64,000 nt of DNA, from positions 1,367,001-1,431,000 of the forward strand of contig NZ_CP136422.1 in assembly GCF_034355335.1 (NCBI RefSeq), given 5' to 3'. Numbering within the stretch: position 1 is the stretch's first letter; each line of letters begins with the position of its first letter. Source of the DNA: Blautia coccoides. GTDB lineage: Bacteria > Bacillota > Clostridia > Lachnospirales > Lachnospiraceae. Below, piece by piece: positions 35,537 to 46,009 of the stretch. The notes under the pieces are model-generated. The model saw only the letters and a program-made list of their open reading frames with translations. It did no database searches and was not told where the DNA came from. A program made the position numbers and the translations under genes.

Positions 35537-36877
35537 ATGGCAAATAATGATTGGAATAATCTGGGCAGGGATATCAAGGATATCGTACAGGATGCTCTGG
35601 ATACAGGAAATTTTAACCGGCTGAACCGGGATTTGGGCGCCACACTGGAGGACGCTCTGAGTAATGTGGCAAACAGCGTGAAAGACGCAGCCAAAAGCGG
35701 TATGGATCAGGCTAAGAACAGTATGAATCAGGGCCCCCGCTATAATGGTCAGGACGCCAACGGAAGGTCCTATGGAGGACCTGGCTCCCGCAGGACGTAC
35801 GCGGGCAGTTCCTCCTTTAATGACGGGAGCGGCTCTCCGGGCGGGTTTCAGACAAGGCCAAGATACCGCTATCCTGAGACAAAACGTGTGAAAGAGGCAA
35901 GGGAAAAGTTTGCCCTCTATATAAACACCAGTGGACCGAGAGCTATGGGTATTCTTTTTACCACCCTGGGTTTTGCCTTGTTCGCCATGTTCGGCGTTAC
36001 GCTGACTGTGCTGGGAATTTGCTCGCTGTTCATCGGCTCTGTGGCGGATAAGATGGGAATCTGTCTGTCCGTGTTCGGTCCGGCGATCGGCCTCAGCGGT
36101 ATTATGGGAATCTGCGGAAACAAGCTCAGAAAGAAAGTGAACCGTTTCCGTTCCTACATACACACCCTGAATGGCAGGACGTATGCGGAGATCTCAGAAC
36201 TGGCAAAGGGAGTCAGAAAGCCGGAGAAGTTTGTCCGCAGGGATTTAAAGCGGATGATCAAGAAATATATGTTTCTGGAGGGACACCTGGATGATACAGG
36301 AACCTGCCTGATCACCAGTGATGAATCTTACAAACAATATCTGGAGACAAAGAAACAGGCGGAAATACAGCAGAAGACAAAAGAACAGGAGATCCAAAAA
36401 GAAGAGGAAACAGCAGGCGAAGCAGATCTATCGAAAGAGACCCGCAAGGTGATAGAAGAGGGCAATGCCTACATTGAACAGATACGTAAAAGCAATGACG
36501 CCATTCCGGGAGTTGAGATTTCCAACAAGATGTATCACCTGGAGAATGTGATCCGACGGATCTTCAAGCGCGTGGAGCAGCATCCTGAGCTGATCGATGA
36601 CCTGCACAAATTCATGGACTATTATCTTCCCACCACAGTGAAGCTTTTGCAGGCATATGAGGAACTGGATAAGCAGGACGTGGAAGGCGACAATATCAAG
36701 ACGGCGAAAAAAGAAATTGAAAATACACTGGATACTATTAATCAGGCATTTGAGAATCTTCTGGACAGTTTTTTCAGGGATACGGCGTGGGATGTATCTA
36801 CAGATATATCAGTCCTGAAGACTATGCTGGCACAGGAAGGCCTTACAGGCGGCAAAGATTTTCAAAAGAAGGAGTAA
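35537..36877 (+). CDS. XpaC-like membrane protein (5-bromo-4-chloroindolyl phosphate hydrolysis family)
   Basis: 446 residues: a Gly/Ser/Arg-rich N-terminal region (about 60-120), two adjacent hydrophobic segments (about 138-195), a winged-helix-like stretch (RTYAEISELAKGVRKPEKFVRRDLKRMIKKY) and long helices with coiled-coil potential to the end, including LDTINQAFENLLDSFF. The C-terminal part matches the XpaC family. The name comes from an old screening phenotype and does not prove hydrolase activity. It precedes telA by 3 bp, the usual pair, probably acting together in an envelope or stress role. Confidence 0.85.
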   Translation: MANNDWNNLGRDIKDIVQDALDTGNFNRLNRDLGATLEDALSNVANSVKDAAKSGMDQAKNSMNQGPRYNGQDANGRSYGGPGSRRTYAGSSSFNDGSGSPGGFQTRPRYRYPETKRVKEAREKFALYINTSGPRAMGILFTTLGFALFAMFGVTLTVLGICSLFIGSVADKMGICLSVFGPAIGLSGIMGICGNKLRKKVNRFRSYIHTLNGRTYAEISELAKGVRKPEKFVRRDLKRMIKKYMFLEGHLDDTGTCLITSDESYKQYLETKKQAEIQQKTKEQEIQKEEETAGEADLSKETRKVIEEGNAYIEQIRKSNDAIPGVEISNKMYHLENVIRRIFKRVEQHPELIDDLHKFMDYYLPTTVKLLQAYEELDKQDVEGDNIKTAKKEIENTLDTINQAFENLLDSFFRDTAWDVSTDISVLKTMLAQEGLTGGKDFQKKE

Positions 36878-36880
36878 GAG

Positions 36881-38023
36881 ATGAGCGATGAATTCAAAGA
36901 TTTTACAGTAACCCCCACACTGACATTTGATGCGCCCCAGGAGGAGGCGCCGGTGGTGGAAATAAAAAAGGAGGAGCCGGTGGAACCGCAGCTTGACGAG
37001 AGCGTACTCTCCGATGCGGAGCGGAAAATGGTAGATGATTTTTCAAAGCAGATTGATATCCGCAACTCCGCGGCCATTCTGCAGTACGGTGCGGGAACTC
37101 AGAAAAAGATGGCGGATTTCTCCGAGGAGGCACTGGAAAAGGTAAAGACAAAGGACCTTGGCGAAGTGGGAGACCTTCTGGGCGATGTGGTCACACAGTT
37201 AAAAAGCTTTGATGCAGCCGAGGAAGAAAAAGGCCTGCGCGGTTTCTTCAAAAGAGGCTCCAACAGAATAGAAGCCATGAAGACAAAATATGCCAAGGCA
37301 GAAACCAATATAGGGAAGATCGTCCAGACCCTGGAGCAGCATCAGATCCAGCTTATGAAAGACGCGGCTACCATGGACAAGATGTATGCGCTGAACCTGA
37401 ATTATTTTAAAGAGCTTTCCATGTATATACTGGCAGGAAAGAAAAAACTTCAGGAAGTGAGAAGTACAGACCTGCCTCAGCTTATGGAGAAAGCCCAGAG
37501 AAGCGGCCTTCCGGAGGATGCCCAGGCGGCTAAGGATCTGGATTCCATGTGCCAGAGATTTGAGAAGAAGATCCATGACCTGGAGCTTACCCATATGATC
37601 TCCATTCAGACAGCACCCCAGATCCGTCTGGTACAGGGCAATGACACCCTGATGGCTGAGAAGATCCAGTCTACCCTTGTAAACACCATTCCTCTGTGGA
37701 AGAGCCAGATGGTTCTGGCATTGGGTGTGGCTCATTCCTCCGAAGCAGCAAGAGCGCAGAGACAGGTGACGGATATGACCAATGCGCTTCTTCAGAAAAA
37801 TGCGGAGACACTTAAGATGGCAACCATTGAAGCCGCAAAGGAATCTGAACGGGGCATTGTGGATATAGAGACGCTGAAGAAGACCAATGAATCCTTGATC
37901 AGCACATTTGATGAGATCATGAACATCCAGAAAGAGGGACATCAGAAGCGTATGGAAGCAGAAGTGGAGATGAACCGTCTGGAGGGCGAACTGAAAAATA
38001 AGCTTTTAGAGATTAACCGGTAA
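36881..38023 (+). CDS. telA: TelA family toxic-anion-resistance protein
   Basis: 380-residue soluble, mostly helical protein of the TelA/KlaA family. Seen: the DAERKMVDDFSKQIDI start of the domain, the central LNYFKELSMYILAGKKKLQE, QTAPQIRLVQGNDTLMAEKIQ and TIPLWKSQMVLALG. Homologues are linked to tellurite and cell-wall-antibiotic tolerance, with no defined reaction. The gene follows the xpaC-like gene by 3 bp and is closed by a hairpin terminator before ispG. Confidence 0.92.
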   Translation: MSDEFKDFTVTPTLTFDAPQEEAPVVEIKKEEPVEPQLDESVLSDAERKMVDDFSKQIDIRNSAAILQYGAGTQKKMADFSEEALEKVKTKDLGEVGDLLGDVVTQLKSFDAAEEEKGLRGFFKRGSNRIEAMKTKYAKAETNIGKIVQTLEQHQIQLMKDAATMDKMYALNLNYFKELSMYILAGKKKLQEVRSTDLPQLMEKAQRSGLPEDAQAAKDLDSMCQRFEKKIHDLELTHMISIQTAPQIRLVQGNDTLMAEKIQSTLVNTIPLWKSQMVLALGVAHSSEAARAQRQVTDMTNALLQKNAETLKMATIEAAKESERGIVDIETLKKTNESLISTFDEIMNIQKEGHQKRMEAEVEMNRLEGELKNKLLEINR

Positions 38024-38032
38024 ATGAAAACG

Positions 38033-38072
38033 GGCGTGTTTGGGTCGGAAAAAGCCTGAACACGCTTTTTAT
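38033..38072 (+). terminator. terminator after telA
   Basis: Arms GCGTGTTT / GAACACGC followed by TTTTT, between telA and ispG. The ispG ribosome binding site follows directly. Confidence 0.75.
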
Positions 38073-38087
38073 ACAGGAGGCAGTGAG

Positions 38088-39143
38088 ATGTATCGTGACC
38101 ATACCAAAGTGGTACAGATAGGAGACAAAAAAATAGGCGGGGGAAACCCGATCCTGATCCAGTCCATGACCAACACGAAAACAGAGGATGTAAAGGCCAC
38201 AGTGGCCCAGATCCATGCGCTGGAGGCAGCAGGGTGTGAGATCGTTCGCTGTACGGTTCCAAATATTGAGGCGGCAGAGGCGCTCAGGGAGATCAAAAAA
38301 CAGATTCATATTCCCCTGGTGGCGGATATTCATTTTGACTATAAAATGGCTGTGGCAGCCATGGAGAACGGGGCGGACAAGATCCGCATCAATCCTGGAA
38401 ACATCGGCGGACCCGAAAAAATAAAGGCTGTTGTGGACACTGCAAAGGAGAGGAATATTCCTATCCGTGTGGGAGTCAACTCAGGCTCCCTGGAAAAAGA
38501 GCTGGTGGAGAAGTATCACGGTGTGACTGCGGAGGGGCTTGTGGAGAGCGCTCTTGACAAGGTGAAGATGATTGAGGATTTTGATTATGACAATATGGTC
38601 ATCAGTATCAAGTCCTCCGATGTTCTCATGTGCGTCAAAGCCCATGAACTTCTGGCAGAAAAGACAGCCTATCCCCTTCACGTGGGGATCACGGAGGCTG
38701 GCACCCTGTATTCCGGCAATATCAAATCCGCTGTGGGCCTTGGCATTATCCTGTACCAGGGAATCGGTGATACCATCCGTGTATCCCTCACAGGAGACCC
38801 GGTGGAGGAGATCAAGTCGGCAAAGAGGATCTTAAAGACACTGGGTCTGCGCAGGGGAGGCATCGAGGTGGTGTCCTGTCCAACCTGCGGAAGAACGCAG
38901 ATAGACCTGATAGGACTTGCGAACCAGGTGGAAACCATGGTGCAGGAGTTCCCGCTGGATATCAAAGTGGCTGTCATGGGATGTGTGGTGAACGGCCCGG
39001 GAGAGGCAAAAGAAGCGGACATTGGTATCGCAGGCGGTAAGGGTGTGGGACTGCTGATCAAAAAAGGAGAAGTGATCAGAAAGGTTCCGGAGACGGAACT
39101 GCTGGGAGTTCTCAGGCAGGAACTGGAAAACTGGGAGAACTAG
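38088..39143 (+). CDS. ispG: IspG, 4-hydroxy-3-methylbut-2-enyl-diphosphate synthase
   Basis: 351-residue Fe-S enzyme of the MEP isoprenoid pathway, converting MEcPP to HMBPP. Seen: IGGGNPILIQSMTNTKTEDV at the start of the TIM barrel, DIHFDYKMA, INPGNIGG, and the cluster-binding VSCPTCGRTQ plus MGCVVNGPGEAKEADIG near the C-terminus, supplying the three Cys. The start at 38088 follows AGGAGG; an in-frame start further up lies inside the terminator. It is 22 bp before polC, a common Clostridia order. Confidence 0.96.
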   Translation: MYRDHTKVVQIGDKKIGGGNPILIQSMTNTKTEDVKATVAQIHALEAAGCEIVRCTVPNIEAAEALREIKKQIHIPLVADIHFDYKMAVAAMENGADKIRINPGNIGGPEKIKAVVDTAKERNIPIRVGVNSGSLEKELVEKYHGVTAEGLVESALDKVKMIEDFDYDNMVISIKSSDVLMCVKAHELLAEKTAYPLHVGITEAGTLYSGNIKSAVGLGIILYQGIGDTIRVSLTGDPVEEIKSAKRILKTLGLRRGGIEVVSCPTCGRTQIDLIGLANQVETMVQEFPLDIKVAVMGCVVNGPGEAKEADIGIAGGKGVGLLIKKGEVIRKVPETELLGVLRQELENWEN

Positions 39144-39165
39144 TGTTTTACAGAAAGGAAGCTTA

Positions 39166-42100
39166 ATGATGGAAAAGAATTTTCTGGATGTCTTCCCTGA
39201 TCTGGAGGCAGGGCGGGAACTCTCTGCCCTGTTGGAAGAGGTAGTGGTGACTAAAGTTGCCGTCAATCCGGAAAAAGACCATATCAGGATCTATATCCGG
39301 AGCAGACAGTGGATCCATAAAAAATATATCTATTCCCTGGAAGAGACCATACGAAACCAGTTTTTTCCCGGTGTGCCTATGTCGGTGAAGATCATTGAGA
39401 AGTTCACCCTGACCGGACAGTATACCCCAAAGCTGTTTTTTGACGCTTACCGGACATCCATGTCTATGGAGCTGAAAAACTACAGCATACTTGTGTACAA
39501 TATGTTCCGCACTGCCCAGATCTCCTTCCCGGAGGAACAGAAGATGGAGCTTAGAATGCAGTCCTCCGTGTTGGCAAAAAGCCGAGAGGAGGAACTTGTA
39601 TCCTATATCGAGAAGGTGTTCTGCGAGCGATGTCCTTTTTCTCTGATCGTGGAACCGGAATATGTGGAGGCCAGTGAGAGCAAAGTCCGCAAAAACAGTG
39701 AAATCCGCATTATGCAGGAGGCTGCCCATGTGATCGAGCAGTCTTCCTTCGGGCAGCAGCAGGAGGAACCGGACCAGTTTTTGGAGGAAGGTGCCGGTAC
39801 TGCTTCGGAAGCTTTGAAGGAAGAAGAAAAGAAAGACGCTTCTGCCGGTAAAGCGCCTGCAGAGGAGAAAAAAAGTCCAAAAGGCCAGAAGGAGGAAAAA
39901 GGAAAGGACGGAAAGGGCAGGAAAAGCTTTGGAAAGGGCGACCGCAGTTTCGGCGATTACAAGCGCAGCATCAAGCGTTCGGACAATCCTGATGTACTCT
40001 ACGGCAGGGACTTTGACGATGAGACGATCCCTCTGGAAAGTGTCCAGACAGAGATGGGTGAGGTCTGCATCCGCGGTCAGATCATGACCCTGGAGACCAG
40101 AGAAATCAGAAATGAGAAGACCATCATTATTTTTGCCGTCACGGATTTTACAGATTCCATCACAGTGAAAATGTTTGCAAGAAATGACCAGGTAGAGGAG
40201 ATCCTGGCAGGTGTGAAGGAGAAAGCTTTCCTGAAACTGAAAGGTGTGACCACCATTGACCGGTATGACAGTGAACTGACTATCGGAAGTGTGGTGGGGA
40301 TCAAGAAGATTGCCCCTTTTACCAGTTCCAGGGCAGATACCAGCCCAGAAAAAAGAGTAGAGCTTCACTGCCATACCAAGATGAGCGATATGGACGGCGT
40401 GTCAGATGCAAAGGCCATTATCAAGCGTGCTTATGAGTGGGGCCACAGGGCCATTGCCATCACAGACCACGGTGTAGTGCAGGCGTTTCCGGAGGCCAAC
40501 CACTGCTTTGACTCCTGGGGAGGCGTTGTACCGCCGGATGCGGATTTTAAAGTCATCTACGGTGTAGAGGCCTATCTGGTGGATGACATGAAGGGCATTG
40601 TGCAGAACAGCAAAGGTCAGTCCATGCGTGGAACCTTTGTGGTATTCGATATAGAGACCACAGGATTTTCGGCACTCAGGGATAAGATCATTGAGATTGG
40701 CGCGGTCCGGGTGGAGGACGGCAAGATTGTAGGGCGCTTTTCAGAATTTGTAAATCCCCGGATACCCATTCCGTTCAGGATTGAGAAGCTCACCAGTATC
40801 AACGACGGTATGGTGGCAGGTGCCGGCAGCATAGATGTGATCCTTCCCCGCTTCACCGAGTTCTGTAAAGGGGCTGTCATGGTTGCCCACAACGCGGAAT
40901 TTGATATGAGTTTTATCGAAAAGAACTGCAAGGATCTGGGAATTGAGACAGATTACACTTCTGTGGATACAGTGGGAATGGCACGTTTTCTGCTTCCGCA
41001 GCTAAACCGTTTTAAATTGGATACGGTTGCAAAAGCAGTGGGGGTATCCCTGGAGCACCACCACAGGGCTGTGGACGACGCGGAATGTACGGCCCAGATT
41101 TTCCAGAAGTTTATCACCATGTGTGAGGAGCGGGATATTCATACCCTGGATGAGCTTAACGAGAAGGGAGCGGTCTCTGTAAACGCAGTGCAGAAAATGC
41201 CCACCTACCATGCCATTATCCTGGCAAAAAATGACACGGGCAGAGTGAACCTTTATCATCTGGTGTCAGATTCCCATCTGATCTATTATCACAGGAGGCC
41301 CAGGATTCCCAAAAGCGTGTATCTGAAATACCAGGAAGGGCTTATGATAGGCTCCGCCTGCGAGGCCGGAGAGCTGTATCAGGCGGTCTTAAACGGAAGA
41401 CCTGAGCCGGAGATCGCCAGACTGGTGAACTTTTATGATTACCTGGAAATACAGCCCATCGGCAACAATGCCTTCATGCTCCGGGATGAGGACAGGACGG
41501 ATATCCAGAACGAGGATGACCTGCGGGAAGTCAACAGGAAGATCGTCAAGCTGGGGGAAATGTTCAATAAGCCTGTGGTGGCTACCTGTGACGTGCATTT
41601 TCTGGATCCGTCGGACGAAGTATACCGAAGGATCATTATGGCGGGAAAAGGTTTTGATGACGCGGATCTGCAGCCGCCGCTGTACCTGCATACCACGGAG
41701 GAGATGCTGGATGAATTCTCCTATCTGGGAAGTGAGAAGGCGGAGGAGGTTGTCATCACCAATCCAAATAAAATCGCGGACATGGTTGAGAAGATATCAC
41801 CCATCCACAAGGGAAAGTGTCCTCCGGTCATTGAAAACTCTGATGAAATGCTGAGGGAGATCTGTTACAGCAAAGCCCATGAAATATATGGGGAGGAGCT
41901 GCCGAAAGTGGTTGAGGAGCGTCTGGAGAGGGAACTGAACTCCATTATCTCAAACGGATATGCGGTTATGTACATGATTGCTCAGAAACTGGTGTGGAAG
42001 AGCAACAGTGACGGTTATCTGGTAGGGTCTCGTGGTTCCGTAGGCTCCTCCTTTGCAGCCACCATGTCAGGTATCACCGAGGTAAATCCTCTTAGCCCCC

Positions 42101-43713
42101 ACTATTATTGTCCCTCCTGTCACTACTGTGACTTTGATTCCGAGGAGGTACGGGCTTACTCCGGCAGGGCCGGCTGCGATATGCTGGATAAGAACTGCCC
42201 GGTGTGCGGAAAGCCGCTGACAAAAGAGGGCTTTGACATTCCCTTTGAAACGTTCCTGGGATTCAAGGGAGATAAAGAGCCTGATATTGACCTTAACTTC
42301 TCAGGCGATTACCAGGGAAAAGCCCACCGGTATGTGGAGGTTATTTTCGGGGCAGGGCAGACCTTCAAGGCGGGTACCATCGGTACACTTGCGGAGAAGA
42401 CGGCATTTGGTTATGTGAAGAATTACTTTGAAGAGCGGGGAAGCCGCAAGCGGTACTGTGAGATCAACAGGATCGTGCAGGGGTGCACAGGGGTCCGCAG
42501 AACCACAGGGCAGCACCCTGGTGGTATCATTGTTCTTCCTATTGGCTGGGACATTGAGGAATTTACACCCGTGCAGCATCCGGCCAATGATATGAACAGC
42601 GATATCATCACCACACATTTTGATTACCATTCCATTGATTCCAACCTGCTCAAGCTGGATATACTGGGACACGATGATCCCACAATGATCCGTATGCTGG
42701 AGGATCTGACCGGCATCAATGCCAGGGAGATCCCTCTGGACAGCAAAGAGGTTATGTCTCTTTTCAAAAATACGGATGCATTGGGAATCACACCGGATGA
42801 TATCAGAGGCTGTCCTTTGGGCTGTCTGGGTGTTCCGGAGTTCGGAACGGATTTTGCCATGCAGATGCTGATCGACGCCAACCCTACATCTTTTTCTGAT
42901 CTTGTGCGTATTTCAGGCCTGTCCCACGGCACAGACGTGTGGCTGGGAAATGCCCAGGATTTGATCAAATCAGGGACGGCGACCATCACAACCTGTATCT
43001 GTACCAGGGATGATATTATGATCTACCTGATCAACAAGGGACTGGAGCACGGGCAGGCGTTCACCATCATGGAGAGTGTGCGTAAAGGAAAGGGGCTGAA
43101 GCCGGACTGGATCGATGATATGAAGGCTCACGATGTGCCGGATTGGTATATTGAGTCCTGTAAAAAGATCAAGTACATGTTTCCAAAGGCCCATGCTGCG
43201 GCTTACGTTATGATGGGATGGAGAATTGCCTACTGTAAGATCTATTATCCGCTGGCATACTATGCGGCATTTTTCAGTATCCGAGCAACGGCCTTTTCCT
43301 ATGAGCTGATGTGCCAGGGAAAAGAGAAGCTGGAGTATTTTATGGATGACTATGAGAAACGCAAGGATACGCTGAGCAAGAAGGAGCAGGATACTTACAG
43401 GGATATGAAGATCGTGCAGGAGATGTACGCAAGAGGATTTGAGTTTGTGCCCATAGATCTTTATAAGGCCAATGCCCATACCTTTCAGATCATGGATGAT
43501 AAACTGATGCCGGCTCTTGACACCATAGAGGGCTTGGGAGACAGGGCCGCCGACGCCGTGGTGCTCGCTGCGGAAGAAGGGGAGTTCCTTTCAAAAGATG
43601 ATTTCCGGAACAGGACCAAGGTCAGCAAGACAGTTATCGACCTTATGGATGATCTGGGGCTGTTTGGTGATCTGCCGGATTCCAATCAGATGTCACTGTT
43701 TGACTTTCAGTAA
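39166..43713 (+). CDS. polC: DNA polymerase III alpha subunit, PolC type
   Basis: 1515-residue Gram-positive replicative polymerase. Domain order: N-terminal domain, a charged Lys/Glu-rich linker (about 200-265), an OB fold (GEVCIRGQIM, FTDSITVKMFA), a PHP domain split by the DEDDh exonuclease (VVFDIETTGFSALRDKI near 490), then the polymerase with the zinc-finger CPSCHYCDF...CPVCGKP and the catalytic Asp pair in PDIDLNFSGDYQ near residue 1045. The C-terminus is the typical QMSLFDFQ beta-clamp motif. Ribosome binding site AAAGGAAG; two ATGs in a row (39166 and 39169). Confidence 0.97.
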   Translation: MMEKNFLDVFPDLEAGRELSALLEEVVVTKVAVNPEKDHIRIYIRSRQWIHKKYIYSLEETIRNQFFPGVPMSVKIIEKFTLTGQYTPKLFFDAYRTSMSMELKNYSILVYNMFRTAQISFPEEQKMELRMQSSVLAKSREEELVSYIEKVFCERCPFSLIVEPEYVEASESKVRKNSEIRIMQEAAHVIEQSSFGQQQEEPDQFLEEGAGTASEALKEEEKKDASAGKAPAEEKKSPKGQKEEKGKDGKGRKSFGKGDRSFGDYKRSIKRSDNPDVLYGRDFDDETIPLESVQTEMGEVCIRGQIMTLETREIRNEKTIIIFAVTDFTDSITVKMFARNDQVEEILAGVKEKAFLKLKGVTTIDRYDSELTIGSVVGIKKIAPFTSSRADTSPEKRVELHCHTKMSDMDGVSDAKAIIKRAYEWGHRAIAITDHGVVQAFPEANHCFDSWGGVVPPDADFKVIYGVEAYLVDDMKGIVQNSKGQSMRGTFVVFDIETTGFSALRDKIIEIGAVRVEDGKIVGRFSEFVNPRIPIPFRIEKLTSINDGMVAGAGSIDVILPRFTEFCKGAVMVAHNAEFDMSFIEKNCKDLGIETDYTSVDTVGMARFLLPQLNRFKLDTVAKAVGVSLEHHHRAVDDAECTAQIFQKFITMCEERDIHTLDELNEKGAVSVNAVQKMPTYHAIILAKNDTGRVNLYHLVSDSHLIYYHRRPRIPKSVYLKYQEGLMIGSACEAGELYQAVLNGRPEPEIARLVNFYDYLEIQPIGNNAFMLRDEDRTDIQNEDDLREVNRKIVKLGEMFNKPVVATCDVHFLDPSDEVYRRIIMAGKGFDDADLQPPLYLHTTEEMLDEFSYLGSEKAEEVVITNPNKIADMVEKISPIHKGKCPPVIENSDEMLREICYSKAHEIYGEELPKVVEERLERELNSIISNGYAVMYMIAQKLVWKSNSDGYLVGSRGSVGSSFAATMSGITEVNPLSPHYYCPSCHYCDFDSEEVRAYSGRAGCDMLDKNCPVCGKPLTKEGFDIPFETFLGFKGDKEPDIDLNFSGDYQGKAHRYVEVIFGAGQTFKAGTIGTLAEKTAFGYVKNYFEERGSRKRYCEINRIVQGCTGVRRTTGQHPGGIIVLPIGWDIEEFTPVQHPANDMNSDIITTHFDYHSIDSNLLKLDILGHDDPTMIRMLEDLTGINAREIPLDSKEVMSLFKNTDALGITPDDIRGCPLGCLGVPEFGTDFAMQMLIDANPTSFSDLVRISGLSHGTDVWLGNAQDLIKSGTATITTCICTRDDIMIYLINKGLEHGQAFTIMESVRKGKGLKPDWIDDMKAHDVPDWYIESCKKIKYMFPKAHAAAYVMMGWRIAYCKIYYPLAYYAAFFSIRATAFSYELMCQGKEKLEYFMDDYEKRKDTLSKKEQDTYRDMKIVQEMYARGFEFVPIDLYKANAHTFQIMDDKLMPALDTIEGLGDRAADAVVLAAEEGEFLSKDDFRNRTKVSKTVIDLMDDLGLFGDLPDSNQMSLFDFQ

Positions 43714-43737
43714 GAATAGGACAGGGAGGGATATGCC

Positions 43738-43965
43738 GTGAAGAAAAAAATAGCACCTGTTATTATAGCAATCGTCGTGAGTCTGCTGATCACATTGTGG
43801 GCGGTGTCCGGTTTGCTGGGGACTGCGAATCTGGATGGATTTGCGCCCATGGGGTTATTTTTCGTACTGGCAGGGATCGGAGCCATAGGCGTGCTGATCG
43901 CAGTGCTTGTCATCCGATTAAAGGAGATCGATCAGGAAGATGAGGATGACCTAAAAAAATATTAG
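43738..43965 (+). CDS. small two-helix membrane protein
   Basis: 75 residues with a GTG start behind GGGAGG. Two hydrophobic segments (about 5-28 and 38-60) are followed by an acidic tail, IDQEDEDDLKKY. No family recognised. It lies 24 bp after polC on the same strand and ends at a terminator, so it is probably transcribed with the ispG-polC unit. Confidence 0.75.
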   Translation: MKKKIAPVIIAIVVSLLITLWAVSGLLGTANLDGFAPMGLFFVLAGIGAIGVLIAVLVIRLKEIDQEDEDDLKKY

Positions 43966-43972
43966 AGTTTCC

Positions 43973-44020
43973 ATATCACCGCAGCGCTGTTTTTAAACAG
44001 TGGCTGCGGTGATATATTTC
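43973..44020 (+). terminator. terminator after polC and the small membrane gene
   Basis: Stem ATATCACCGCAG / CTGCGGTGATAT with an inner CGCTGTT/AACAGTG pairing, then ATTTCTT. Confidence 0.85.
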
Positions 44021-44049
44021 TTGAACACACAGGCGAAAAGTAATATAAT
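44021..44049 (+). promoter_or_regulatory. folate operon promoter
   Basis: TTGAAC (44021-44026), 17-bp spacer, TATAAT (44044-44049), about 50 bp before folC. I see no tetrahydrofolate riboswitch in this leader. Confidence 0.75.
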
Positions 44050-44101
44050 GGGAACGATATAGAGACGGACAAAAAAGAGGGCCGCCTCGGATAGGAGATA
44101 C

Positions 44102-45400
44102 ATGAATTACAAAGAAGCAAGAGTATATTTGGATGAAGTGTCCAAATACGGAAGTGTACTTGGTCTGGATAACATGAGAGAGCTGCTCATGCGGCTTGGA
44201 AATCCCCAGGATGATCTGAAGTTTATCCATATTTCCGGTACCAATGGAAAGGGGTCAGCACTCTCATATATGTCTACAATCCTTTCCGGAGCGGGCCTGC
44301 GGACAGGCCGGTACATCTCTCCCACCCTCTATGCCTACCGGGAACGGATCCAGGTGGACGGGGAAATGATAGACAGGGAATCTCTGGCTGCCCTGGTGAC
44401 CATCGTCAAAGAGGCAGTGGATGCCATGGAGGCAGAGAATAAGGGAAATCCAACGGTATTTGAAGTGGAGACTGCCCTGTCCTTTTTGTATTTTAAAGAA
44501 AAGAAATGTGACATCGTAGTGCTGGAGACAGGACTGGGAGGTACTCTGGATGCCACCAATGTGGTGAATACCACTGTGATAGAGATGATTTCCTCCATTG
44601 GCATGGACCACATGGAGTTTTTAGGTGGAACACTTCAGGAGATCGCGGAGAATAAAGCGGGGATCATCAAGCCGCACACATGGGTGGTGAGTGCGGAACA
44701 GGACCCGAAAGCGGCCGCAGTGATCCAGCGGGTGTGCCGTGAAAAAGACTGCAGACTGGCAGTTGTGGACCCGGCTGCCTTTCGGGATGTGCAGTATGGA
44801 TATGAGAGACAGACCTTTACATATAAGAACTGGGAGAATGTGGAGATCACGCTGGCGGGAACCTATCAGGTGACCAATGCGGCTTTGGCGCTGGAGGCTG
44901 TGGAGGCTTTGCGGAAGCTGGGATATGATTTGTCAGAGGAACAGGTGAGAAAGGGCATGAAGGAAGCTTTCTGGAGAGGGCGTTTTTCTGTGATCCACAA
45001 AAACCCGGTGGTTGTCATAGACGGTGCCCATAATCCGGCTGCGGCCAAGGTGCTGAAGGATTCACTGGAGACTTATTTTAAAGGGAGAGACCTGCATTTT
45101 ATCTTCGGTGTGTTCGCGGACAAGGACTATGAGAGTGTGATCCGGATGACAGCGCCTCTGGCAAAGCATATTATCACCATACAGACACCGGGCAATCCCA
45201 GGGCACTTCCGGCAGAGAAGCTAAGGGATGCGGTCAGAAGCGTCAATCCCAGTGTGGAGGCAGCGGGCAGCATACGGGAAGCGGTGGAAAAAAGTATGGA
45301 AAATGTACAGAAAGATGATGTGATCGTAGCGTTTGGCTCCCTGTCCTTTTTAGGGGAGCTTGACCGGGAAGTACAGGCCATGGAGGGAGAAAAAACATGA
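44102..45400 (+). CDS. folC: folylpolyglutamate/dihydrofolate synthase FolC
   Basis: 432-residue Mur-ligase-like enzyme that joins glutamate to dihydropteroate and/or extends polyglutamate tails of folates. Seen: the P-loop [14 protein letters not shown] near residue 42, [28 protein letters not shown] and the C-terminal [15 protein letters not shown]. First gene of the folate operon; its stop overlaps the folE start (ATGA). Confidence 0.95.
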   Translation: MNYKEARVYLDEVSKYGSVLGLDNMRELLMRLGNPQDDLKFIHISGTNGKGSALSYMSTILSGAGLRTGRYISPTLYAYRERIQVDGEMIDRESLAALVTIVKEAVDAMEAENKGNPTVFEVETALSFLYFKEKKCDIVVLETGLGGTLDATNVVNTTVIEMISSIGMDHMEFLGGTLQEIAENKAGIIKPHTWVVSAEQDPKAAAVIQRVCREKDCRLAVVDPAAFRDVQYGYERQTFTYKNWENVEITLAGTYQVTNAALALEAVEALRKLGYDLSEEQVRKGMKEAFWRGRFSVIHKNPVVVIDGAHNPAAAKVLKDSLETYFKGRDLHFIFGVFADKDYESVIRMTAPLAKHIITIQTPGNPRALPAEKLRDAVRSVNPSVEAAGSIREAVEKSMENVQKDDVIVAFGSLSFLGELDREVQAMEGEKT

Positions 45401-45951
45401 ACCAGGATAAGATAAAAGAGGGAGTACGCTTGATTCTGGAAGGGATCGGGGAGGATGTAGACAGAGAAGGACTTTTGGAGACACCGGACAGGATTGCCCG
45501 CATGTATGAGGAACTGGCAGGTGGATATACGGACGATGCCGGTGTGCACCTGAAAAAACGTTTCCATGTGGACAACAATGATATGGTGATGGAAAAGGAT
45601 ATTCATTTCTATTCATTCTGTGAACACCATATGCTTCCCTTCTATGGGAACGCGGCCATTGCCTATATTCCCAACGGGGAAGTGGTGGGTCTGAGCAAGA
45701 TTGCCAGGACAGTGGAGGTGTTTGCCAAGAGATTCCAGCTTCAGGAGCGGCTGACAGCCCAGATCGCGGATGCTTTTATGGAGGAGCTGAAGCCAAAGGG
45801 TGTGATGGTGCTGGTGCAGGCAGAGCATATGTGCATGACCATGCGGGGAATTAAAAAACCGGGAACAAAAACGGTATCTGTGGTGACAAGAGGTGTCTTT
45901 GATGACAATGAAAGCCTGCAGAATTCCTTTTACCGAATGTTGGACTGCTGA
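45397..45951 (+). CDS. folE: GTP cyclohydrolase I
   Basis: 184-residue type I enzyme, converting GTP to 7,8-dihydroneopterin triphosphate, the first step of folate synthesis. Seen: [13 protein letters not shown], the zinc site [12 protein letters not shown] near residue 72, [23 protein letters not shown] and the second zinc Cys in [10 protein letters not shown]. The 4-bp overlap with folC couples translation. Confidence 0.96.
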   Translation: MNQDKIKEGVRLILEGIGEDVDREGLLETPDRIARMYEELAGGYTDDAGVHLKKRFHVDNNDMVMEKDIHFYSFCEHHMLPFYGNAAIAYIPNGEVVGLSKIARTVEVFAKRFQLQERLTAQIADAFMEELKPKGVMVLVQAEHMCMTMRGIKKPGTKTVSVVTRGVFDDNESLQNSFYRMLDC

Positions 45952-46009
45952 TAAAAAGAATAAGTTTAGACAGTATTATTACGATATATGGGCAAAAGAG
46001 GACCGGAAA

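Noticed and set aside
35537..36877. XpaC-like protein as a phosphatase
   Set aside because: No phosphatase motif is visible; the family name reflects a screening phenotype.
39163..40374. 403-residue minus-strand frame in polC
   Set aside because: Antisense of a well-conserved polC; no start signal, and the product lacks any domain.
43966..44101. Tetrahydrofolate riboswitch before folC
   Set aside because: The region holds only a terminator and a sigma-A promoter; no THF-riboswitch core is recognisable.
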